Of a stretch of DNA of 64,000 nt, positions 1-8,159 are shown piece by piece. The stretch is taken from contig NZ_BMYZ01000003.1 of assembly GCF_014652535.1 (NCBI RefSeq), forward strand, positions 545,450-609,449. Direction: 5' to 3'. The position numbers were made by a program, and so were the translations under genes. Each line of letters starts with the position of its first letter. Position 1 is the first letter of the stretch. A model generated the notes under the pieces. The model was not told the DNA's origin, searched no databases, and saw nothing but the letters and a program-made list of their open reading frames with translations. This DNA comes from Cellvibrio zantedeschiae (GTDB lineage: Bacteria; Pseudomonadota; Gammaproteobacteria; Pseudomonadales; Cellvibrionaceae).

Positions 1-271
1 GCAAAATTAATCTAGTTGTCGATATATTCAACGATAATCTAAACAAAGTCGTCATTAATAGTAGAGATGGAAATGTAGAAAACTCTAATGGCTTTTCCGT
101 GTAAAAAGTTACTAATAAAATTAACAGTGCTACCGAAAAATTTGTCAGCAAAAGAAAGCTTAAAACGCCTTTGGATATAGGAACAAATAGGATCATTAAG
201 ATTCCTATCATGCCGATGATCAGGATTAAATCCTTTGCACCTAAAAAAATACTTGCAAACCGCGCCTGCAT
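1..271 (-). CDS. sctV: Type III export gate protein, FlhA/SctV family (FHIPEP), N-terminal part
   Basis: Only the first 90 codons lie in the window; the gene runs off the left edge. The family is the large inner-membrane export-gate subunit that forms a nonameric ring in flagellar and injectisome type III secretion. The translation shows two hydrophobic helices (near residues 14-32 and 37-58) and then the family hallmark: TFYTEKPLEFSTFPSLLL (about 56-73) followed by TTLFRLSLNISTTRLIL. The ATG at 271 shares its A with the TAA of the preceding sctU gene (TAATG), so translation is probably coupled. The STTR motif leans to the non-flagellar SctV side, but the gene order Q-R-FlhB-FlhA is the flagellar one; I cannot decide between them. 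Confidence 0.85.
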   Translation of the reverse strand, partial: MQARFASIFLGAKDLILIIGMIGILMILFVPISKGVLSFLLLTNFSVALLILLVTFYTEKPLEFSTFPSLLLMTTLFRLSLNISTTRLIL

Positions 272-1341
272 TATAAAAACACCTTACTATTTGGAGACTT
301 TATTATTTCTTTGTAAATATCGGCAATAATTTGCTGTTCGGATGTTGGTATAACATTATTCACTGCAACCTCGGCATAGAGTTTTCTTGCCAAAGATGGG
401 CGGCGATAAACAGGAATGCCATGCATTTTTGCCCTTTTGATAATAAATTTCGCAAAAAATCCCCTACCTTTAGTTAGTACTATCGGTAAAGCCATAGTTT
501 TTGATCTGTATTGGAGGGCAACTGCAACGTGCGTGGGATTTGTGATAATCACATCGGCATTTCTTATTTTTGATGCACCGCCAAGATTGCGTAACAATTC
601 AACTAAATTTTTCTTCCTTTTATTTTTTAGCTCAGGATCCCCTTCTCTTTTACGATACTCATCTTTTATATCTCGAGTACTCATTCTCATTTTCTTAGCG
701 AATTCTCTTTTGCTATACCATAAATCAAAAATTGCAAAAAGAATAAATACAATAAGAATTGATACCGTCATTGCCACTAATGCCGTTTTCCAACTATTTA
801 AAATGGCATACGGAGATAATGTTCCTGGATGCAGTATTTGAACTTTAAATTGGCGCCAAACGAAGAAAGTTGCTATTGCAAAGAAAATAACTTTCAAGAC
901 CAGTTTAAATAACTCAACAAGCCCTCTAATTGAAATAATTTTTTTGATCCCGTTTACAGGATTCAATTTTTCAAGATCAAATTTAAGCGGATATAAAGAA
1001 AATACTGAACCAATATGTAAAAGAGAAGATAAAACGGCTGCTAAAACACCTAACGCCATTATCGAACCAATAATTTCAAAAGCGTCGCCAGCAAAACTTT
1101 TTAGTTGCGCAATAACTAATATCGGAGACTTAACTATTTCATTGGTGTTTTTTATCCAGCTTGTAGTTTGAATGCTCAATATATTGACTAGCTTCGGAAT
1201 GGATATGCAAATACCAAAACTCATTACGCATAAGCTACACGCTGAAACAAACTCGTGGCTTTTGCCAACTTGCCCCTTCTTTTTTGCTTCTTCGAGTTTA
1301 TAAGGTGTTGCATCCTGTGATTTATCTGCCTGATTTTCCAT
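271..1341 (-). CDS. sctU: Type III export switch protein, FlhB/SctU family
   Basis: 356 residues, the normal length. This inner-membrane protein controls the substrate specificity switch of flagellar/type III export by cleaving itself. Visible features are the N-terminal family motif ATPYKLEEAKKKGQVGKS (about residues 11-28), four hydrophobic segments up to about residue 210, a charged cytoplasmic linker, and the autocleavage site NPTH near residue 268. The downstream PLARxLY-type motif is present as PSLARKLY. It starts 3 bp after the sctT stop and overlaps the sctV start by one base, so sctS-T-U-V form one operon. All catalytic landmarks are intact, so the protein is probably functional. Flagellar or injectisome identity is open. 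Confidence 0.88.
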   Translation of the reverse strand: MENQADKSQDATPYKLEEAKKKGQVGKSHEFVSACSLCVMSFGICISIPKLVNILSIQTTSWIKNTNEIVKSPILVIAQLKSFAGDAFEIIGSIMALGVLAAVLSSLLHIGSVFSLYPLKFDLEKLNPVNGIKKIISIRGLVELFKLVLKVIFFAIATFFVWRQFKVQILHPGTLSPYAILNSWKTALVAMTVSILIVFILFAIFDLWYSKREFAKKMRMSTRDIKDEYRKREGDPELKNKRKKNLVELLRNLGGASKIRNADVIITNPTHVAVALQYRSKTMALPIVLTKGRGFFAKFIIKRAKMHGIPVYRRPSLARKLYAEVAVNNVIPTSEQQIIADIYKEIIKSPNSKVFL

Positions 1342-1344
1342 TTT

Positions 1345-2091
1345 TTAAGTGCGCACCACATTTATCCATGTTGATAAGCTATTCTTTAATAGAGCGTAAA
1401 TAGTATCTGTTGAGTTCTCTAAAGTTATTCCGAGCAACAATAAACTTAAAAATATTTTTAATGGCATAGCAACAAAATATATTTGAGCTTGCGGTAAAGA
1501 TTTAGATATAAAAGATAATGCAATATCGAGTAACCACAGGGTGATAATTATTGGGCTTGCTACCACAAATCCCAATATAAAAATTTCAGAAATCGCATGA
1601 AAATAATTATCGTTTAATCCATAGCTTACACCTGGAGGTGCAACTCTAAACAACTCAGCAAAAGAATTTAAAAGATCGTAATCCAACCCCAAGGAAAAAA
1701 AACAAATAATCAAAACTAGGGAAAAGAGAGTTCCTATTGGACTATTTGGTTGATAACTCGCAGGATCAAATGTAGAGGCGACTGCCAACCCGGTTTGAAT
1801 ATCTATTAACTGCCCCATCATGTGTACAGCTGCATTCGCAGCATGAAGACTCAACGATAAAATAATCCCTAAAAAAATTTCGCTTACTAACAAAGATACA
1901 GATAAAGTTGTTGGTATTAGCTTTAAATGTTGCTCTTCCAAACTCGCCACTATCACCGAAGAAAAAACTATCACCAGAACCAATCTGACGACGACGGGGA
2001 TAAAGGCGAATGGAAAGGCAGGTGCGACCAGGATAATCGGAGATAATCTAAAAAAAACGTAGGTTGCTGCTGCAATATTGCTCGAGATCAC
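1345..2091 (-). CDS. sctT: Type III export gate protein, FliR/SctT family
   Basis: 248 residues, almost entirely hydrophobic, consistent with the six to eight membrane segments of FliR/SctT. This subunit sits in the export gate with FliP/SctR and FliQ/SctS. The conserved segment GQLIDIQTGLAVASTFDP (about residues 92-109) matches the family's G-x-x-I-x-x-Q-x-G...DP loop. Its start codon overlaps the last base of the preceding sctS gene at 2091, and the stop is 3 bp before sctU. The assignment rests on this loop, the length and the strict Q-R-B-A gene order. Confidence 0.82.
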   Translation of the reverse strand: MISSNIAAATYVFFRLSPIILVAPAFPFAFIPVVVRLVLVIVFSSVIVASLEEQHLKLIPTTLSVSLLVSEIFLGIILSLSLHAANAAVHMMGQLIDIQTGLAVASTFDPASYQPNSPIGTLFSLVLIICFFSLGLDYDLLNSFAELFRVAPPGVSYGLNDNYFHAISEIFILGFVVASPIIITLWLLDIALSFISKSLPQAQIYFVAMPLKIFLSLLLLGITLENSTDTIYALLKNSLSTWINVVRT

Positions 2092-2351
2092 TATCCTGCT
2101 GCCTGTAAAATAGTGTTCTTCGCATATTCAGCCAAGGTGGAGAGCATCCAGCCGCCAAAAAACATAACCACCATTACCCCAGCTATTATTTTGGGGACAA
2201 AAGTTAATGTCATTTCCTGGATTTGAGTAGCAACTTGGATGATGCTAACGATCAGACCAACGACTAAACACGCAATCAAAAATGGAGCTGCAATTTTGGC
2301 AGCAGTCGTTAGCATTTGTTGGGTGAGATTAAGTGCGAATTCCTGTTCCAT
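2091..2351 (-). CDS. sctS: Type III export gate protein, FliQ/SctS family
   Basis: 86 residues with two transmembrane hairpin helices (about 18-38 and 52-72). The loop between them, VATQIQEMTLTFVPKI, is the classic FliQ signature (QAATQINEMTLSFIPKI in enterics). It works with FliP/SctR and FliR/SctT as the export channel. It is the first recognisable gene of the operon: no fliP/sctR lies in the 1069 bp upstream, where it normally sits directly in front of fliQ. The region before the ATG has only a weak ribosome-binding site (GAGGA is more than 30 bases away). Confidence 0.85.
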   Translation of the reverse strand: MEQEFALNLTQQMLTTAAKIAAPFLIACLVVGLIVSIIQVATQIQEMTLTFVPKIIAGVMVVMFFGGWMLSTLAEYAKNTILQAAG

Positions 2352-3420
2352 GATAAAAAATCCAAAGCTGCAAATTAAGCTATATCTTCCTCTTTTTATT
2401 ATTTAAATGTAACTTCTAGCGCCAATATATTCAAAAAAAATATACACAATGCTAAAATTTATTTTTTTTTAAAAAATTAAATATAAGAGTCGTTTAAATA
2501 TTGCGAACTAAGTCACGCTTTAATGAAATTCTAATTACCCAATTTTATTGCGTGTTTATTGGTGGTTATTTTTTAAAATATAAATGTTGACCTAGCGGTT
2601 TAAAAAGTTGTAGTTACCTAGACGTTCATAGAATATAAGAAATAAATTTTACGGGGTAATGAAGTATTACAGTCAATGATGGGATGAGAGAAGAGTTTCT
2701 GAAATCCAATATTTATCGCATCTGTGGTCTCATTCGTCTAATGCTGTGTTAGCTTTCTTTTAATATATACTTATAGTGAGTATCCAGAAGTCATCAAGGA
2801 TATAAGATGCGCTGCTATAAAGTAGGTTGACGCAACAAGAATCGTTTGACTACGTCTAATTACTGTTGTTTATGTTTGTAATTGTTGAATGTCACCGGAT
2901 CATCAACTTAGGCGAAATTTGGTAAAGACACAGCTTTTGATCTTGGATGATTTGGGTATGGGCGAAATATATAATAATTTAGCCCCAATCGTTTTGGATA
3001 TTATTGATCAGGAATCACAGAATGGTGAGTTTATGAGAAAAACGCGTAAATGAACTTGATAGGAAGCTATACGAGCCTAAGTGGTGGCTAATAATGTACG
3101 CACTGGATCAACCATATACCACGAATGGATAAGATGGCTGCGATTTAGTGGATGCGTAGGATGCGGTTTTATAGGTAATTACATTTACTCGTTGTCCCGT
3201 ATATAAGATCCACATTTCTTAATGTGTCGCTTACCTTAGCTGTTCCAAGCAATTTTGTTTTACTATCGTTATTAAACTAATCCTGTGTGTATTTATGGTT
3301 TTGATTCAGTCCGCGAGTTATTTTGCACTAGAACTTTTGGGGAAAATAAGATTTCCTTGCTAGATGCGATCTCGCAGAAGTTTGACCTATCTTACTTTAT
3401 CTGAAAAAAAATTTTAATCG
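2352..3420. other. AT-rich gene-poor stretch between sctS and yicC
   Basis: About 1.07 kb with no convincing intact gene on either strand. It is clearly more AT-rich than the housekeeping block that follows and contains stop codons in all frames. The only recognisable trace is an istB-like fragment at 2922-3053. It should also hold the promoter of the sct operon, which I could not pin down. The pattern suggests an old insertion or deletion scar, perhaps the place where a fliP/sctR-type gene was lost or separated. Confidence 0.5.
2922..3053 (+). pseudogene. Probable istB (IS21-family ATPase) remnant
   Basis: Reading from 2922 gives VKTQLLILDDLGMG followed by about 20 residues, then GEFMRKTRK and a stop. 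IstB-type helper ATPases of IS21 elements carry a Walker B region of the form LLILDDLG and end with a GESMRK-like motif. Here the two motifs are only about 25 residues apart, so the segment between them (over 60 residues in intact IstB) seems deleted. There is no Walker A, no start codon and no istA. This is a motif-level call made by eye. Confidence 0.35.
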
Positions 3421-4290
3421 TTACTCAATATTCTGCACCTGTTCACGCATTTGTTCGATTAACACTTTTAGCTCTACGGCGGCCTGAGTGGTATCGCTTA
3501 CGATACTTTTGGAGGAGAGGGTATTGGCTTCGCGGTTCAGCTCTTGCATCAGGAAGTCCAAACGGCGGCCAAGGGAATCGGTTTGTTTCAGGCTGCGTTT
3601 TACTTCAATTACGTGAGTGTCGAGGCGATCCAATTCCTCATCTACATCTGCTTTTTGTGCAAGCAAAACTATTTCCTGCTCCAAACGCTCCGGGTCTAAA
3701 TCAACTTGCAAGGCAGCGAGTTTGGTTTGCAGTTTTTCGCGCTGGGCAGCGAGGATTTCTGGCATACGCGCGCGGACTTTTATCACTTGCGCGGAAACCG
3801 AATCGAGCCTTTGCAAAATAAGTTGTTCCAGCTCATTACCTTCGCGCGTACGATGTTCAATTAACCCTTCCAACGCCGAATCAAATAGCTTAAGAACTGC
3901 CGCTTGCATGGCTTCACGGTCAAGCTCCTGCTTTTGGATTACACCGGGGTATTTGAGGATGTCCAGCGCGTTTACAGGTGCGGCAGCTGCGCCCAATAGA
4001 TTATTGATTTGCTGGGCCGCTTTGGTTAATTGTGCGACGCGGCTGATATTAATCCCCAGATCAGCTTCGCCTTCTTGCTCCCAATGAATGCTTAGACTGG
4101 CTTCCACTTTACCGCGCTGTAAGGATTTGCGCATGGCGTCGCGCAGGTTGGGTTCAATTTCACGAAAATCTTCTGGCAGGCGGAAACTAGGCTCCAAATA
4201 ACGATGGTTAACACTGCGAATTTCCCAAACGGCCGTTCCCCAAGGGAGCTTCGCTTCACGGCGCGCGAAGCCGGTCATACTGCGTGGCAT
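3421..4290 (-). CDS. yicC: YicC family endoribonuclease
   Basis: 289 residues from the ATG at 4290, giving the typical N-terminus MPRSMTGFAR. An upstream in-frame extension to 4395 exists but lacks family similarity, and AAGGAACA lies just before the chosen ATG. YicC proteins are conserved, stress-linked RNases. The N-terminal YicC-like domain includes the EIRSVNHRYLEPSFRLPE segment (about 24-41), and the C-terminal DUF1732 part includes DEELDRLDTHVIEVKRSL and GRRLDFLMQELNREANTLSSKS. It is divergent from rph, 144 bp apart; yicC next to rph is common in gammaproteobacteria. Confidence 0.93.
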   Translation of the reverse strand: MPRSMTGFARREAKLPWGTAVWEIRSVNHRYLEPSFRLPEDFREIEPNLRDAMRKSLQRGKVEASLSIHWEQEGEADLGINISRVAQLTKAAQQINNLLGAAAAPVNALDILKYPGVIQKQELDREAMQAAVLKLFDSALEGLIEHRTREGNELEQLILQRLDSVSAQVIKVRARMPEILAAQREKLQTKLAALQVDLDPERLEQEIVLLAQKADVDEELDRLDTHVIEVKRSLKQTDSLGRRLDFLMQELNREANTLSSKSIVSDTTQAAVELKVLIEQMREQVQNIE

Positions 4291-4434
4291 AGAGTGTTCC
4301 TTTTGTTTGCGGTGGCTTGGTGACTTGAGGTTGCTAGAACTGGTAAAGTTCGGCCCATTTTGTCGACACAAGCAAAATTTGGTGGATGGTAACACACCTT
4401 CCTCATATCACATTCAGAAGTAAGGAATTAGAGC

Positions 4435-5157
4435 ATGCAACGCCCAAGCGGGAGAAATCCTGACCAACTGCGCAATATTCGTATCACTCGCCGCTATACC
4501 AAACATGCCGAAGGCTCGGTGCTGGTTGAGTTTGGTGACACCAAAGTTATTTGTACGGCCAGCGTGGTGAATAATGTACCGAGTTTTCTGCGCGGCCAAG
4601 GGCAGGGCTGGCTCACGGCAGAATACGGCATGTTGCCGCGCTCTACAGGAACGCGTATGGATCGTGAAGCAGCGCGCGGCAAACAACAGGGTCGCACGGT
4701 GGAAATCCAACGTTTGATTGGTCGTTCATTACGCGCAGCAGTGGATTTAACAGCTCTCGGCGAAAACACTATTAATATCGATTGCGATGTAATCCAGGCC
4801 GACGGCGGCACACGCACCGCGTCCATCACTGGTGCCTGGGTTGCGCTTGCCGATGCCATCGCGCATTTAAAAGCAGCTGGAAAAGTCACTGGGGAGCCAC
4901 TGAAGCGTGCGATTGCATCAGTGTCGGTAGGAATTTATCAAGGTGTGCCTGTATTGGATTTGGATTACCCCGAAGACTCAGCAGCTGACACCGACATGAA
5001 CGTGGTGATGGGCAACGACGGCGGGATTATTGAAATTCAAGGAACAGCAGAAGCCGAGCCGTTCACTGAAGAAGAGTTTGCAGCCATGTTGAAATTGGCC
5101 AAGCAGGGAATTGCAGAATTGCATCGTTTGCAGCAGGAAGCTTTGGCAATGAATTAA
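4435..5157 (+). CDS. rph: Ribonuclease PH
   Basis: 240 residues, the standard length. RNase PH is a phosphate-dependent 3'-5' exoribonuclease that trims tRNA precursors. The sequence starts [19 protein letters not shown] and carries [31 protein letters not shown], the active-site region [13 protein letters not shown] and [19 protein letters not shown], all diagnostic. The start at 4435 is supported by AAGGA seven bases upstream. A strong terminator follows. No truncation is seen, unlike the frameshifted rph of E. coli K-12. Confidence 0.97.
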   Translation: MQRPSGRNPDQLRNIRITRRYTKHAEGSVLVEFGDTKVICTASVVNNVPSFLRGQGQGWLTAEYGMLPRSTGTRMDREAARGKQQGRTVEIQRLIGRSLRAAVDLTALGENTINIDCDVIQADGGTRTASITGAWVALADAIAHLKAAGKVTGEPLKRAIASVSVGIYQGVPVLDLDYPEDSAADTDMNVVMGNDGGIIEIQGTAEAEPFTEEEFAAMLKLAKQGIAELHRLQQEALAMN

Positions 5158-5169
5158 GCTATTAAAAAG

Positions 5170-5217
5170 ATCCCGCGTTAATTTGACTAGGCAGTTAAAA
5201 TAACGCGGGATTTTTTT
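5170..5217 (+). terminator. Intrinsic terminator after rph
   Basis: Perfect 11-bp arms (5170-5180 and 5201-5211, ATCCCGCGTTA / TAACGCGGGAT) with a 20-base loop, followed by a run of seven T. It lies just after the rph stop and also close to the end of the converging small secreted-protein gene. Confidence 0.85.
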
Positions 5218-5219
5218 AT

Positions 5220-5504
5220 TTAATTCGGAAGTGTTCGCCAATAAAATCGGGGCGACTTTGTTTTATCTGCATTTTTATCTTCCATGCATTCCTGCACAAT
5301 CTTTGGCTCAAGATCAACCATGGTTGTTTTATGAGTAACCGGATCTGTTACTGCTTGTTGAACTGAATGTTTCGCACCGACTTCATAAACAATATCACCG
5401 TAAATACAGCCTTCTATTTTCTGTGACCTTTTTGCGGGGACTTCCTGCGCGAAGGTGAACTGGGTTAACCCAACCAAAAGACTTATGAATGCAATTTTGT
5501 TCAT
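5220..5504 (-). CDS. Small secreted protein of unknown function
   Basis: 94 residues. The N-terminus MNKIAFISLLVGLTQFTFAQ is a clear Sec signal peptide with probable cleavage after TFA, leaving a mature protein of about 75 residues. Two cysteines (in EGCIYGD and QECMED) could form one disulfide. No family recognised. It lies 11 bp after the XRE membrane regulator gene on the same strand and is almost certainly co-transcribed with it. A link to periplasmic sensing by that regulator is possible but only inferred from position. Confidence 0.6.
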   Translation of the reverse strand: MNKIAFISLLVGLTQFTFAQEVPAKRSQKIEGCIYGDIVYEVGAKHSVQQAVTDPVTHKTTMVDLEPKIVQECMEDKNADKTKSPRFYWRTLPN

Positions 5505-5515
5505 GTTTAGATCCT

Positions 5516-6253
5516 TTAAATCTTGCGTAAACGGAATTCAACGAAGAAGCCGAAGATCCCCGCGAAAGTTAGAACACTACCTAACAATGTTAGATGGCGG
5601 TTGTTTGGAGATTGAACCACGACCGTATCAGTCAACCTATAAGTCCGCGAACCTCCCTCTACGGGCGCCACAAACCTTTGCCCTTGGTAACGATCTGTCA
5701 ATTGATAGCTGGGTCTACTGCGCTCATTTTCAAAGTCTGATAGTAGCTTGGCCGCTTCATCATAAGATATAAGTTTTGCATTTACCTTTCTATCCAAACT
5801 ATTCCTAAATGTAAAGCTATCTAAAATATCTGCCGACTCGTTGGGCAACACCACCCCCGGAGAAACATAATTGTATCGCACGGAGGAAAAAAGCAGGTTT
5901 TTTTCTCCCGCCACAATCAAAGTCAATCCAATCACACATGCTGCGGCTGATCCATAGAGCCATTTTTTAATATTGTGAATTTTATAAGCAACGCCAGCAT
6001 TCAAATAGTTAGCTACATCCGGAATCTGCCGCAATTGGCGATGAATAATTTTTTCATCAATGCCGTCAAGAAAACTGCCCACATCAATCGCAAAAGCCTT
6101 GAGGATTGCCTGAAAAATATCTGCCGAAGGAATGGATTTATCATTTTCTAATTTAGATAAATAGGATTGTTCAATGCCAATCGCTTCAGCCAATTGTGGT
6201 TGAGTTAGATTTTTATCGGTACGCAGCTGCTTAATTTTTTCGCCAATGTTCAT
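5516..6253 (-). CDS. XRE-family helix-turn-helix regulator with two membrane segments
   Basis: 245 residues. Residues 5-60 form a classical HTH_3 domain (IGEKIKQLRTDKNLTQPQLA...IEQSYLSKLEND). A hydrophobic helix at about 98-116 and another at about 222-240 bracket a roughly 100-residue region that is probably periplasmic. The short tail ends in RLRKI. A membrane-bound XRE protein is less common than soluble ones and suggests that an envelope signal controls DNA binding. The partner gene 11 bp downstream encodes a small secreted protein. A 13-bp inverted repeat lies about 75-125 bp upstream of the start and could be an operator. The target genes are unknown. Confidence 0.8.
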   Translation of the reverse strand: MNIGEKIKQLRTDKNLTQPQLAEAIGIEQSYLSKLENDKSIPSADIFQAILKAFAIDVGSFLDGIDEKIIHRQLRQIPDVANYLNAGVAYKIHNIKKWLYGSAAACVIGLTLIVAGEKNLLFSSVRYNYVSPGVVLPNESADILDSFTFRNSLDRKVNAKLISYDEAAKLLSDFENERSRPSYQLTDRYQGQRFVAPVEGGSRTYRLTDTVVVQSPNNRHLTLLGSVLTFAGIFGFFVEFRLRKI

Positions 6254-6327
6254 AGAGTGTCCTTGTTGTGCGGTGTGAAAATTGTGTTACCGCAATTTAT
6301 TCTTGGAGATTCCTGTAAAACTTGGAA

Positions 6328-6380
6328 GATGAATATTGGTGAATACCGAGAGATATTGTCTTTATTTACCAATATTCATC
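6328..6380. promoter_or_regulatory. 13-bp inverted repeat upstream of the XRE regulator (candidate operator)
   Basis: GATGAATATTGGT at 6328-6340 is repeated in perfect inverted orientation at 6368-6380, with 27 bp between the arms. It lies in the promoter region of the membrane-bound XRE regulator. No T-run follows either arm, so it is unlikely to be a terminator. Autoregulation is the simplest reading but is inferred. Confidence 0.45.
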
Positions 6381-6384
6381 GTCA

Positions 6385-6413
6385 AAAATAAAAAACCCGC
6401 CAAGCGGCGGGTT
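6385..6413 (-). terminator. Intrinsic terminator after crc
   Basis: Perfect 8-bp arms AACCCGCC (6394-6401) and GGCGGGTT (6406-6413) with a four-base loop. On the minus strand it is followed by a T-rich run (A-run 6385-6393 on the plus strand), and it lies 17 bp beyond the crc stop. The opposite side also has an A/T run, so it may act both ways. Confidence 0.8.
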
Positions 6414-6430
6414 AAAAAAACTGAGAAAGA

Positions 6431-7207
6431 CTAAGGCTGCAATTCAATATCGTAATCAATAATCACCGGCATATGACTGGAGAACTGCTGGGTTTTATAA
6501 ATTGCCGCATATTCTACTTTAGGGCCAATGCTGTTGGAGACAACCTGGAAGTCTGTGCGCCAACCATCGCCATCGCCTTTTGTACCTTTTGGCCACCAGC
6601 TGTATTCGTCGCTATCTTTGTTAACACGACGGAATGCATCGACATAACCCAATTGGTTGTAAAGTTGGCTCAACCATTGGCGCTCATGAGGCAAGAAACC
6701 GGAATTGTGTTGGTTTTCGGCAGAATTGCTAACATCGCGCGGCGTATGGGCCATGGCCCAGTTGCCACAAAAAATATATTCGCGACGCTTGCGGGTAATT
6801 TTGTCGAGGTGCGCTTGGAAATCGTCAAAGAATTTGATTTTGACTTCTTGTGATTCCAGCTCAGATGTTGCGCTAGGGGCGAGCAGTGAACCTACGCTCA
6901 ATTGCTCGTAGTCAACTTGCAAGTAGCGGCCTTCCATATCCACGCCTGAGGCAAAACCCAATCCGTAAATCAATGCTTTAGGCTGGAAGCGGGTATAAAT
7001 GGCTACGCCATTGTAGTTTTTGGTTCCGGAATCAAAAAAGTAGGCAAAGTAACCTTCGAGTTGGTACTCAGGCTTTTCCATGTCGCGCTCACGTGCGCGA
7101 AGGTCTTGCAAGCAGATTAAATCTGCATCTTGGTTTGCCAGCCAGTCATAAAGACCGCGCTGCGCCGACTGAACTATCCCATCGACGCTAAGACTTATAA
7201 CTCTCAT
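6431..7207 (-). CDS. crc: Crc-like catabolite repression control protein (ExoIII fold)
   Basis: 258 residues, very close to the length of Pseudomonas Crc. The whole protein has the exonuclease III/AP-endonuclease fold, with Crc-type landmarks: MRVISLSVDGI, RGLYDWL, ADLICLQDLRA, GYFAYFFDSG, KRREYIFCGN and DEYSWWP. Residues expected for ExoIII catalysis are changed: the LQE glutamate is D, and the final SDH motif is SSH. Pseudomonas Crc likewise lacks nuclease activity and acts with Hfq to repress translation of catabolic mRNAs. It is divergent from pyrE, exactly as in Pseudomonas. A good ribosome-binding site (AAGGGG) precedes the ATG. Many databases would label it exodeoxyribonuclease III. 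Confidence 0.85.
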   Translation of the reverse strand: MRVISLSVDGIVQSAQRGLYDWLANQDADLICLQDLRARERDMEKPEYQLEGYFAYFFDSGTKNYNGVAIYTRFQPKALIYGLGFASGVDMEGRYLQVDYEQLSVGSLLAPSATSELESQEVKIKFFDDFQAHLDKITRKRREYIFCGNWAMAHTPRDVSNSAENQHNSGFLPHERQWLSQLYNQLGYVDAFRRVNKDSDEYSWWPKGTKGDGDGWRTDFQVVSNSIGPKVEYAAIYKTQQFSSHMPVIIDYDIELQP

Positions 7208-7448
7208 GTTAGCCCCTTGATTACGGACTGTGTATGATACCCAAGGTTTATCACAATGTGTTACCTATGTTTCGGATTGTTACAATTTTTAAAGGTTTAT
7301 GGGGAATTGTAAGTAGGAAAACTACTGATAACCAAAAGACAATTGAGTTCAGTACCCATGCCCATAAAATCTTATTCTTGGGTCTGCCGACCTTAGCTTC
7401 TTAAAATACTTAGCTTTCTTAAAACTAGTTCATAAATAGGAAATTTGC

Positions 7449-8093
7449 ATGCAAAAATACCAGCACGACTTTATCCAGCTGGCGATTAAACACCAAGCCC
7501 TTTGCTTTGGTGAGTTCACCCTTAAGTCTGGCCGTACCAGCCCCTATTTTTTTAACGCTGGCCGCTTTCAAACCGGCAGTGCCCTGGCCGAATTAGGCCG
7601 CTATTACGCTGCCGCTATCAAGGACGCCAATATCGACTTTGACATTGTTTTTGGCCCCGCCTACAAAGGTATTCCCTTAGCTGCAACTACAGCGATTGCG
7701 CTTTCAGACCATCATCAACAAGATCTGCCCTACTGCTACAACCGTAAAGAAGCGAAAGACCACGGCGAAGGCGGCACATTGGTTGGCGCACCGCTGGTAG
7801 GAAAAGTCCTCATTGTTGATGATGTCATTACCGCCGGAACCGCAGTGCGCGAAGTTATGTCTATTATTAAATCAGCAGGCGCCTCGCCCGCTGCGGTCTT
7901 GATTGGACTCAATCGCCAGGAAAGAGGTCAGGGCGAATTGTCGGCCATTCAAGAGGTTGAACAATCTTTCGGCATTCCGGTGGTGAGTATTATTAATTTA
8001 AACCACATAATCCATTATCTTGAAGGTCAGGCCAACCAGCAGGATATGGTTAGTAAAATTAAAGCTTACCGCTCAACCTATGGTGTAGAGTAA
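7449..8093 (+). CDS. pyrE: Orotate phosphoribosyltransferase
   Basis: 214 residues, the usual length. PyrE makes orotidine monophosphate from orotate and PRPP in pyrimidine synthesis. The PRPP-binding loop [16 protein letters not shown] (about 119-134) is intact, as are the N-terminal [19 protein letters not shown] motif and the catalytic loop [18 protein letters not shown] precedes the ATG at 7449. It is divergent from crc with 241 bp between them. Confidence 0.97.
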   Translation: MQKYQHDFIQLAIKHQALCFGEFTLKSGRTSPYFFNAGRFQTGSALAELGRYYAAAIKDANIDFDIVFGPAYKGIPLAATTAIALSDHHQQDLPYCYNRKEAKDHGEGGTLVGAPLVGKVLIVDDVITAGTAVREVMSIIKSAGASPAAVLIGLNRQERGQGELSAIQEVEQSFGIPVVSIINLNHIIHYLEGQANQQDMVSKIKAYRSTYGVE

Positions 8094-8159
8094 GCTAAGG
8101 TTCAGGTATGGCATATTATTGTTGTACCTGATGTGTAATCTTTGGAACTTTCGGTAGCT

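Noticed and set aside
4414..4889. Open frames antisense to rph (4414-4710, 4494-4889)
   Set aside because: They lie within the well-supported rph gene and have no protein family features.
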